From Dysgonamonadaceae bacterium (GTDB taxonomy: Bacteria > Bacteroidota > Bacteroidia > Bacteroidales > Dysgonomonadaceae): a stretch of DNA of 64,000 bases. Below, in pieces: positions 1-6,513 of this stretch. Below the pieces are notes generated by a model that saw only the letters and a program-made list of their open reading frames with translations, had not been told where the DNA came from and made no database searches. Positions within the stretch are counted from its first letter, which is position 1. Each line of letters opens with the position of its first letter. Made by a program: the position numbers and the translations under genes. Location: the NCBI GenBank assembly GCA_031254645.1, contig JAIRUA010000012.1, positions 1 through 64,000 on the forward strand. Direction: 5' to 3'.

Positions 1-110
1 CATAAATAATTTACTTTTCATACTTGAAAAAATTTAAATAAATAAAAATTGAATTTGTTGTTATTATAAAGAGAATGATTTCTCGTTTATTTTTTGTTGA
101 TTTGCTGTTT

Positions 111-161
111 ACTTTAAACCTTAAACTTTAAATCTTTAAACCTTGAATCTTTGAATCTTTA
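111..161. repeat. AATCTTTGAA-type repeat cap behind the OmpA gene
   Basis: Repeats of the motif TTTAAATCTTTAAACC and TTGAATCTTTGAATCTTT fill the bases directly after the stop codon of the minus-strand OmpA gene; the stop TAA runs straight into the repeat. The same motif recurs near 36.4 kb and 50.15 kb, also directly after stop codons. The remaining bases 1-110 are AT-rich and hold no gene that I can support. Confidence 0.6.
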
Positions 162-1820
162 TCTGGGTTGCAACGATTGCAAATGCCTGTTCAATTCTTC
201 GGCGTTATTGGCGCCTGCTGTTCCGCTCTTTCTAAAGCTTTCCACTGCCTCGGTTTTATTGCCTTGAAGGAATTGCATTATACCCATATTGTTCCAATAC
301 ACACTGTTGTGTTCTTTTACCCTGTTCAAATGATGGGCAGCCGTAACAGCGTCTCTTCTATCAAGGGCGGCGGCAGCGGCGTTCAGATTGGCGACATCGC
401 TGTCGGGGAATAGGCGCGCTGCGGTTTCGAACAGTTCATTGTGTTCAGGACTTCTTGGGGTATAGGTTTGCGCGATAAGGAACATCTCGTTGAGAGACAG
501 GTTACCCGGTCTAGTACGGAAAACTTCTTTGCCTTTTTCAACGGTGAAAGGAACAACGGCATAATGAAGTTGATAATCGGCACGGCGAAGTGCGGGGAAC
601 ATTTCATTCATCATCACACGCCACGGACGACCGCCGGACAGGTTGATAAGCTGTCTTTCCCTTACATCGGAAGGCTCGTTGCTGCGGATGATTTCCAAGA
701 TGCGCTGTTTGTCTTCTATATTCGATGCAGTGATTAATTGCTCGAATGTTTCCCAGTCTTCTCCTGCTCCGCGAGCTGTGATAAGGTTTTCAGGGATGTT
801 GTAGGTGGCACTCACATAGTTTTTCAAAGCGGTTACGCGTTGGTGTGAGAGTTGCAGATTCCGGGCAGCGCCGCCGTCGGGAGATGCGTGTCCTGTCATA
901 TTGATGGCAGTGATGGTGGCATCCGGATCATTCATTACAGCCTGCAACTGACTGTGCAGTTTTTGTAACTCGGCAGCATTGTTTCTAAAAGTGGGAACGA
1001 TCTCTACACGCCCGATGGCGAAGTCGAGGAATACGCTGCCCACTTCGTTACGAATCTTCGGATCTTCTACCGGAGGGGTGATAAAACTCGACACGAATGT
1101 AGGGTTGTAGATAATAACAGGCTCGGGCATGGGCAGTGCAATGCGTTCAACGGTTTGCGATGCGCCCATTCCGTATATCAATGAGAGTCCTGCTCTGGTG
1201 GGACCAAAGTAGTTTTTCCCTTTGCTGTCGATAAATTCGCCGCATTTGCCGCACTCAAACCTGTCGTACGAGAGATAGGCATAGCCTGCGCCGATGATTG
1301 CTTCCAGTCCCCAGTGCTGTCCAAAGTTCCAGCGATAACCGTAGCTCACGCCTGCTCCTGCAAGCCATCCTTGAAAACGGTGTGCTTGCATATAGGGTGA
1401 GAAGGGTTTGGGAAGGTTGCCTACGTTGTAATAGGCATAGTGTGCGTGTAAACCGAAGAAGTGTCCGGAAAAGACTTCGTTTGTCCAGAGACGAAATTCG
1501 GGTTGGAATAAAAAGTGTTTCCATTTGCGGTTGTCGGAAAACGTCCACGGATTCCAACTCAGCGGAATATCCAATGATGTTCTCTCGCCGGTACGAAACT
1601 CGGCACCGAGATTGAAGGAGCCAATGGCGCCGTGAAGCAGGTTGGTTTTCAAGTTCCAGCGGGGAGGAGTAACTGTTATGTGTTCGGTGTACTGTTGCTC
1701 CGGATGATCGGGCAATATCTCTTGTGCTTGTATCAAATTAAATGCTGACAGCAAGAAAAAGAGCACAAGTGAGAAAGTAGAATTCTTACTCACAGGTAAT
1801 TTACGTTTTATTTTTATCAT
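159..1820 (-). CDS. DUF3575 / OmpA-like outer-membrane protein with C-terminal TPR-like region
   Basis: A 553-residue exported protein. It opens with a signal peptide (hydrophobic stretch ending near LIQAQ). Residues about 50-225 resemble the Bacteroidota DUF3575 beta-barrel domain (NLKTNLLHGAIGSFNLGAEF, then aromatic-rich strands). Residues about 260-375 resemble an OmpA-like peptidoglycan-binding domain (TGHASPDGG, then LSHQRVTALKNYV). The last 100 residues look like TPR helices (AARLFPDSDVANLNAAAAAL). It probably sits in the outer membrane and contacts peptidoglycan; a link to surface appendages is possible for DUF3575 proteins but not shown here. No promoter box is visible directly upstream in the given orientation, but a 25-bp inverted repeat pair with an internal consensus promoter lies 35-300 bp upstream, suggesting phase-variable expression. 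Domain names are from memory of the families. Confidence 0.8.
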   Translation of the reverse strand: MIKIKRKLPVSKNSTFSLVLFFLLSAFNLIQAQEILPDHPEQQYTEHITVTPPRWNLKTNLLHGAIGSFNLGAEFRTGERTSLDIPLSWNPWTFSDNRKWKHFLFQPEFRLWTNEVFSGHFFGLHAHYAYYNVGNLPKPFSPYMQAHRFQGWLAGAGVSYGYRWNFGQHWGLEAIIGAGYAYLSYDRFECGKCGEFIDSKGKNYFGPTRAGLSLIYGMGASQTVERIALPMPEPVIIYNPTFVSSFITPPVEDPKIRNEVGSVFLDFAIGRVEIVPTFRNNAAELQKLHSQLQAVMNDPDATITAINMTGHASPDGGAARNLQLSHQRVTALKNYVSATYNIPENLITARGAGEDWETFEQLITASNIEDKQRILEIIRSNEPSDVRERQLINLSGGRPWRVMMNEMFPALRRADYQLHYAVVPFTVEKGKEVFRTRPGNLSLNEMFLIAQTYTPRSPEHNELFETAARLFPDSDVANLNAAAAALDRRDAVTAAHHLNRVKEHNSVYWNNMGIMQFLQGNKTEAVESFRKSGTAGANNAEELNRHLQSLQPR

Positions 1821-1854
1821 AATTTTAAGTTATTTGCTATCGTAATAAAAAAAG

Positions 1855-2120
1855 GGTCGTTTAAAAACATCAACTTTTGTCTATATCAAGATCCGGCAAT
1901 AAAAAATAGTCGTCCGAAAAAAATGTCGAAAAAATTTTGCCGGTATGAAAAAATGCATTACCTTTGCCGCGTTTTGGTGAAATAAAAAAACAATAAAACA
2001 TCTTTGAAAAAGAGCAAATAAGAATTTTTCAAGTTGTTTACGAAGCGAAAAAACATCCATAAGATTAAACCAAACAACAACAATGCAGTCTATGGCAAAA
2101 GTTGATGTTTTTAAACGACC
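1855..2120. promoter_or_regulatory. Candidate invertible promoter segment flanked by 25-bp perfect inverted repeats
   Basis: The arms at 1855-1879 and 2096-2120 are exact reverse complements (outer end GGTCGTTTAAAAAC, inner end ATCAACTTTTG). They enclose 216 bp holding a textbook Bacteroidota promoter (TTTG 1936-1939, 19-nt spacer, TACCTTTG 1959-1966) that points right, away from the OmpA gene. Inverting the segment would place the -7 box at about 2009-2016 on the minus strand and start a transcript near 2003 reading into OmpA with a leader of about 180 nt. This matches the known design of phase-variable promoters in Bacteroides, where recombinase-recognised inverted repeats flank a promoter. 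Inversion itself is inferred; no invertase gene lies in this window. A MITE-like element is the main alternative. Confidence 0.65.
1936..1966 (+). promoter_or_regulatory. Consensus Bacteroidota promoter inside the inverted-repeat segment
   Basis: TTTG at 1936-1939 and TACCTTTG at 1959-1966 are separated by 19 nt, the same geometry as the SRP RNA promoter near 58.1 kb. Predicted transcription start is near 1972 on the plus strand. In this orientation it drives only a short transcript that ends at the terminator at 2172-2200. Confidence 0.7.
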
Positions 2121-2127
2121 GTATTAA
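2083..2127 (+). other. Short leader ORF spanning the right repeat arm
   Basis: An ATG after a CAACAACAACA-like leader opens a 14-codon frame (MQSMAKVDVFKRPY) that crosses the right inverted-repeat arm. If the segment inverts, the same start would join the sequence left of the left arm, giving 20 codons (MQSMAKVDVFKRPFFYYDSK) that end 9 nt before the OmpA start codon. It may be a leader peptide acting on OmpA translation, or chance. There is no independent evidence that it is translated. Confidence 0.3.
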
Positions 2128-2171
2128 TTAGACAGCTTTTTAGGAGTCGGGGATTTTTGAGGATAGATGGT

Positions 2172-2200
2172 GCCGTACGATTATATCGTGGGGCTTTTTT
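2172..2200 (+). terminator. Intrinsic terminator for the outward transcript
   Basis: GCC (2172-2174) pairs with GGC (2192-2194) and ACGAT (2177-2181) with ATCGT (2185-2189), followed by six T. It would stop transcripts from the rightward-pointing promoter before they run antisense into the M20 gene. Confidence 0.6.
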
Positions 2201-2216
2201 GTTTCTAGAGGGGAGG

Positions 2217-2252
2217 ATAAAAAAACTGCCGAAAGTACATAAACTCCCGGCA
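2217..2252 (-). terminator. Intrinsic terminator of the M20 dipeptidase gene
   Basis: TGCCG (2227-2231) pairs with CGGCA (2248-2252); read on the minus strand the stem is followed by a run of T. The plus strand also carries five T after the stem. Confidence 0.6.
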
Positions 2253-2258
2253 ATTTTT

Positions 2259-2292
2259 CATTAATCATTAATCACTAACCATTAATCATTAC
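2259..2292. repeat. ATTAATCATTA repeat cap behind the M20 gene
   Basis: Read on the minus strand, the stop codon TAA of the M20 gene runs directly into TGATTAATGG, then TTAGTGATTAATGATTAATG. It is another sequence family occupying the bases immediately after a stop codon. Confidence 0.5.
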
Positions 2293-3662
2293 TTTTTCAT
2301 TTCTTTCGCAAAATACTTATAAAACAACGGAATAGTACGAATACCATTATAAAACTGTTGCAACGGATAGCTCTCATTCGGCGAATGAATAGCATCTTCG
2401 CCCAAACCAAAGCCCATCAGTACCGTCTTGATACCGAGTATTTCTTCAAATGTAGCAATAATCGGAATGCTTCCGCCCGAACGAACGGGAACAGGTTTTT
2501 TGCCGTAAACATCAGTATAGGCTTTTTCGGCAGCTTTATATCCTGCAAACTCAATCGGACACACATATGACGGTCCGCCGTGCAGCGATTCTACCTTCAC
2601 TTTTACCGTTTTCGGCGCAACGCTTTCGAAATATTTTACAAACAATTCGGCAATTTCTTCGTGCTGTTGATTCGGTACCAAACGGCAACTGATTTTCGCA
2701 TAAGCCTTTGACGGTAGAACCGTTTTCGCACCTTCGCCCGTGTATCCGCCCCAAATGCCGCAAATATCAAATGTCGGACGAATACCTGTGCGCTCGTTTG
2801 TGGAATATCCCTTTTCGCCCCACTCTTGGTCTATATCTAAGGCTTTTTTGTATTCTTCTAATGAAAACGGCGCTTCTGCCATCATTGCACGCTCTTTTTC
2901 AGACACTTCAATCACATCGTCATAAAATCCGGGAATGGTAATATGTCCGTTTTCATCCACTACATCAGTAATCATTTTCGCCAACACATTGATTGGATTT
3001 GCCACCGCACCACCGAAAAGTCCCGAATGAAGGTCTTTATTTGGTCCTGTTACTTCCACTTGCCAATACGCCAAGCCGCGCAATCCGGTGGTAATAGAAG
3101 GTATATCAGGTGCAATCATCGACGTGTCGGAAACAAGAATTACATCGGCTTTCAACATCTCTTTGTGCTTTTCGCAAAATGCAGGAAGCGAGGGTGAGCC
3201 TACTTCTTCTTCGCCTTCGATAAGAAATTTCACATTGCACGGAAGTGTGCCCGACTTTACTAAATATTCAAACGCTGCCGCGTGCATATATCCCTGACCT
3301 TTATCGTCATCGGCACCGCGAGCGTAAATTTTCCCATCTTTCACGACCGGTTCAAACGGCGGATTGTTCCATAATTCAATCGGATCAACAGGCATCACAT
3401 CCATATGTGCATACACGAGAATAGTAGGCAAGTTGGGGTCGATGATTTTTTCGCCATACGTTACCGGATTTCCGGCGGTTTCCATTACCTCAGCTTTGTC
3501 TGCACCGGCAGCCAAAAGTATTTCAACCCATTTTTCGGCACATTTGCGCATATCCGGCTTGTGCTCGGGCAACGATGAAATAGAAGGAATGCGAAGAAGC
3601 TCAAAAAGCTCGTCTAAGAAGCGCTTTTCGTGCGTTTCTACATACTTGTTAATTTCGTTCAT
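2289..3662 (-). CDS. M20 family metallodipeptidase
   Basis: A 457-residue cytosolic peptidase of the M20/CNDP dipeptidase type, within the usual length for that group, likely a di-zinc enzyme cleaving dipeptides. Visible motifs in order: YAHMDVMPVD (first metal His and catalytic Asp), GADDDKG (bridging Asp), EGEEEVGS (catalytic Glu and metal Glu), DLHSGLFGG in the lid/dimerisation domain, and GEDAIHSPNE (C-terminal metal His). There is no signal peptide. It is monocistronic, ending in a clear terminator. The exact substrate cannot be read from the sequence. It is one of three M20-clan peptidases in the window, with those near 18.2 and 56.7 kb. Confidence 0.9.
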   Translation of the reverse strand: MNEINKYVETHEKRFLDELFELLRIPSISSLPEHKPDMRKCAEKWVEILLAAGADKAEVMETAGNPVTYGEKIIDPNLPTILVYAHMDVMPVDPIELWNNPPFEPVVKDGKIYARGADDDKGQGYMHAAAFEYLVKSGTLPCNVKFLIEGEEEVGSPSLPAFCEKHKEMLKADVILVSDTSMIAPDIPSITTGLRGLAYWQVEVTGPNKDLHSGLFGGAVANPINVLAKMITDVVDENGHITIPGFYDDVIEVSEKERAMMAEAPFSLEEYKKALDIDQEWGEKGYSTNERTGIRPTFDICGIWGGYTGEGAKTVLPSKAYAKISCRLVPNQQHEEIAELFVKYFESVAPKTVKVKVESLHGGPSYVCPIEFAGYKAAEKAYTDVYGKKPVPVRSGGSIPIIATFEEILGIKTVLMGFGLGEDAIHSPNESYPLQQFYNGIRTIPLFYKYFAKEMKK

Positions 3663-3742
3663 ATTGTTTGTTTTTAAGTTTTTCAGAGCGTAAAGCTACA
3701 AAAAATAATCGGGATTAAAGCTGCTTTTCCAATCATTTTTTA

Positions 3743-3750
3743 TACCTTTA
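3743..3750 (+). promoter_or_regulatory. -7 box of first metallopeptidase (TACCTTTA)
   Basis: TACCTTTA fits TAnnTTTG except the last base and lies 30 nt before the start codon. The surrounding bases are nearly the same as those before the second paralog at 6475-6482, so the duplication included the promoter. Confidence 0.5.
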
Positions 3751-3780
3751 CGATTCGAAATTTACAACACAATATTTATA

Positions 3781-5838
3781 ATGAGAAAAATCCTATTCCT
3801 TGCACTTTCTGCTTTCCTCTTCGGAACAGTAGTTTATGCGGCAGAAATGCAAAATAATGATATGGCAAACTTTATTCCCGAAGCGCAAATTGTCAGCGTT
3901 ATCAATCAATTGAAAGAGAGCAATCAGCCTCTTTGCGAAACGCTTACACTTCGCATTGAGCGCGGCGTGCGTCAGGTTGCCGATTTGTGGCGTGAATCGG
4001 ACGGCTCGCCGGAAGAATTTGCCAACTTCTGTAAAACTTCATTCATTGCCGATCCGGCACAATTGTCGATGCTGTTTGACACATTGGAGCGAAATTTTGA
4101 GATTCTCACCGGTTATTTGCACAGAATTAATGTGTTGTTGATGAGGCCCCTGCATCTCGAAGGTCCACCGATTACGCCGGTAGATATGATGTTTGGCGCG
4201 TATAACGTATCGGCACACCAAAACGCTGATATGTTTGCAACTAAAATTGCGTTTTTGACGGCACTGAATTTTCCATTTTATTCACTCGAAGAGAAAACCC
4301 GACTCGGCGAAACGTGGACACGAAAAGAGTGGGCATACGCACGAATGGGCGATAGATTTACAACACGCATTCCGGCAGCTTTGCAACAGGAATCCTCGCG
4401 AGCGTTCACTGCATCGGAAGCCTACATTTCCAACTACAATATTTATATGGGAAGATTGCGAAACGCCAACGGCGAACAGCTTTTCCCCGATGGTATGCGC
4501 CTTATCACGCATTGGGGATTGCGCGATGAGTTGCGTTCGCAATACGCCGACACCGAAAAAGGTTTGGAAAGACAGCGAATGATTTATCAAATTATGGAGC
4601 GAATCATCGACAAATCTATTCCGCAGGAAGTTATCAATTCGGACAAATATACGTGGAATCCGATTTCCAACACGGTTTTTGATGAGGGGAGAGAAATCCG
4701 GTTTTCGCAAGAGCCGGATACGCGATATGAAATGTTTCTCGGCAACATTCGCGCAATGATGAATTTCGATGCCTATTCGCCACGCTATCCCACGCAAATG
4801 CAACGTGCATTTAGCGGTGGAATGGAAATTCCTCAAGAAGATATAGAGTCGCTTTTCCGGAATATCCTTTCTTCACCATTGACAAAAGAAGTGGCCACAT
4901 TTATTTCGCAACGATTAGGGCGACCATTGGAGCCACACGACATTTGGTACACCGGATTTAGAAGTAGTGGCGGTATCCCCGAAGATGATTTAACTGCCAT
5001 TACACAACGAAAATTCCCCAACGCACAAGCATTGGAAGATAGTATTCCGAATATGCTCATTCAACTCGGTTGGGAGCCGGAAAGAGCACGCAGAATTGCA
5101 TCGCTCATCGTGGTAGAAGGCTCACGCGGAGCGGGACACGCTTGGGGCGCGGCAATGCGCGATGAGCCTGCGCGTTTGCGTACTCGCATCGGTGCAGACG
5201 GAATGGATTACAAGGGTTTCAACATTGGCATTCACGAACTCGGGCATAATGTGGAGCAAACGATTACGATGAACGACATCGATTTTTATTCGCTCACACG
5301 AGTTCCCAACACAGCGTTTACCGAAGCGATTGCGTTTCTTTTCCAACGGAAAGATTTGGAACTGATTGGTTTGGAAAATATCAATCCGGAAGAAGAGCAT
5401 TATTTGGCGTTGAGTAAATTTTGGTCGTGTTTCGAAATTATGGGCGTTTCACTCGTGGATATACAAGTGTGGGAGTGGATTTACGAAAATCCGAATGCCA
5501 CAGCTGCACAGTTGCGTGATGCTGTGATGCGCATTTCCAAAGAGGTATGGAACACGTATTATGCCGATATTTTCGGCGTTAGAGACCAAACAATATTGAG
5601 TATTTATTCGCATATGATTCGGCGACCGCTCTATTTGTCGAACTATCCGATAGGACACGTGATTGATTTTCAAATCGGTCAGTATGTGGAAGGTAAAAAT
5701 ATGGCGGACGAAATCGACAGAATGTTGAAACAGGGTAGTATTGTTCCGCAAATTTGGATGCAAGGCGCTGTGGGTAGTAGAATTTCGGAACAACCGCTTT
5801 TGGAGGCTGTGGAGAAGGCATTGAGAGTGTTGAGGTAA
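3781..5838 (+). CDS. Exported HELGH zinc metallopeptidase, paralog 1
   Basis: A 685-residue protein with a cleavable-type signal peptide (hydrophobic core, then VVYAAEM). A gluzincin-like site is visible: HELGH beginning at His485, and a Glu 30 residues after the first His in NTAFTEAIAFLF (Glu515) as probable third zinc ligand. This spacing and the mainly helical look recall M3-like peptidases, but I cannot assign a named family; it is not the HELLGH/EECRA pattern of dipeptidyl peptidase III. It is probably a periplasmic peptidase. It is closely similar over its full length to the next gene but one, which is a lipoprotein instead. The 3' end is followed by a palindromic repeat and overlaps the read-through tail of an antisense toxin remnant. 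Confidence 0.7.
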   Translation: MRKILFLALSAFLFGTVVYAAEMQNNDMANFIPEAQIVSVINQLKESNQPLCETLTLRIERGVRQVADLWRESDGSPEEFANFCKTSFIADPAQLSMLFDTLERNFEILTGYLHRINVLLMRPLHLEGPPITPVDMMFGAYNVSAHQNADMFATKIAFLTALNFPFYSLEEKTRLGETWTRKEWAYARMGDRFTTRIPAALQQESSRAFTASEAYISNYNIYMGRLRNANGEQLFPDGMRLITHWGLRDELRSQYADTEKGLERQRMIYQIMERIIDKSIPQEVINSDKYTWNPISNTVFDEGREIRFSQEPDTRYEMFLGNIRAMMNFDAYSPRYPTQMQRAFSGGMEIPQEDIESLFRNILSSPLTKEVATFISQRLGRPLEPHDIWYTGFRSSGGIPEDDLTAITQRKFPNAQALEDSIPNMLIQLGWEPERARRIASLIVVEGSRGAGHAWGAAMRDEPARLRTRIGADGMDYKGFNIGIHELGHNVEQTITMNDIDFYSLTRVPNTAFTEAIAFLFQRKDLELIGLENINPEEEHYLALSKFWSCFEIMGVSLVDIQVWEWIYENPNATAAQLRDAVMRISKEVWNTYYADIFGVRDQTILSIYSHMIRRPLYLSNYPIGHVIDFQIGQYVEGKNMADEIDRMLKQGSIVPQIWMQGAVGSRISEQPLLEAVEKALRVLR

Positions 5839-6161
5839 TGAGACTTTGAAAAACAAAAACCTCGCAGCACGGTCGCTGCACTTCGACTATGCTCAGTAAC
5901 CGTGTTGCGAGGATAGATAAGATACCACATAGTGTTTGTACTCCGCTTATATCTATGAACTTTTTTACCATAGATACGATGCGACTCGTATGTTGCATTG
6001 GGATGATAAGAAAGTTTGCAGATACTGTCGCCTGCTTTTCTTAAATCTCTAATGTAAATTTTTGCGCCCGAAACAGACAGAGGTTTATGTTTTTTCCAAG
6101 TGATGAGAGCATATAAAATATCCCTCAAATCATTCTTCGATGTTTCACTCCAAATAACCAT
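5679..6161 (-). pseudogene. RelE/ParE-type toxin with its C-terminus replaced by a palindromic repeat
   Basis: Residues 1-83 (6161 down to 5913) resemble RelE/ParE toxins: WSETSKNDLRDILYALITW, then LRKAGDSICKLSYHPNATYE, then TMWYLIY. After LIY the frame enters the palindrome at 5860-5912 exactly, so the last native residues are missing, and it then reads on antisense into the neighbouring metallopeptidase until 5679. The start overlaps the antitoxin gene by 17 nt, as is typical for a two-gene toxin-antitoxin operon. The toxin is probably inactive or altered, since C-terminal residues carry activity in many RelE-fold toxins. The family call is by eye. Confidence 0.6.
5860..5912. repeat. Palindromic repeat CCTCGCAGCACGGT
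   Basis: The arms CCTCGCAGCACGGT (5860-5873) and ACCGTGTTGCGAGG (5899-5912) pair at 13 of 14 positions around a loop containing CACTTCGACTATGCTCAGT. The loop-and-arm layout looks like a dispersed mobile hairpin. It sits 21 nt after the stop of the upstream peptidase and exactly at the break in the toxin gene. Confidence 0.65.
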
Positions 6162-6348
6162 TATCTTTCAACTTCTTTTCCAACTCTTCCATTACTCTTT
6201 TTTCAAATTCATCGCCTGTCATATATCCGGGTGGAATACACTTGTTTGTGGGGGTTGCAAACTCAACGCCTTTGCGGTATCTTTTCAAATCTTGCAACGC
6301 TCTTTTCCCCGATGTAGTACTTGTGTCTATTGTTACGTTATACAGCAT
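6145..6348 (-). CDS. Putative antitoxin of a RelE/ParE-type module
   Basis: A 67-residue charged protein. Its N-terminus (VTIDTSTTSGKRALQDL) has the look of short Bacteroidota antitoxins. The C-terminal half is helical and acidic/basic (GDEFEKRVMEELEKKLKDNG), suited to wrapping a toxin. It precedes the toxin-like gene and overlaps it by 17 nt, supporting translational coupling. The toxin gene is damaged, so this antitoxin may be an orphan. The identification rests mainly on size and context. Confidence 0.55.
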   Translation of the reverse strand: MLYNVTIDTSTTSGKRALQDLKRYRKGVEFATPTNKCIPPGYMTGDEFEKRVMEELEKKLKDNGYLE

Positions 6349-6474
6349 AATTGCATAGTTTTATTTTTTTCTACCACAAAGATAACGCATTTTTCAATCA
6401 CAACAATATCATTATACTATTTTTTGAAAACTGTAAAAAATATCCGAAAGCACGAAAATATATGGATTTTTTTA

Positions 6475-6482
6475 TACCTTTA
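6475..6482 (+). promoter_or_regulatory. -7 box of second metallopeptidase (TACCTTTA)
   Basis: Same box and nearly the same flanks as at 3743-3750, 31 nt before the start codon. A shared promoter suggests parallel expression of the two paralogs. Confidence 0.5.
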
Positions 6483-6513
6483 CAACTTGAAATTTATAGC
6501 GTAACTATTTATA

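Noticed and set aside
4282-4836. 184-codon open frame on the minus strand inside the first metallopeptidase
   Set aside because: It runs fully antisense to a well-supported gene, has low-complexity basic composition and no recognisable domain.
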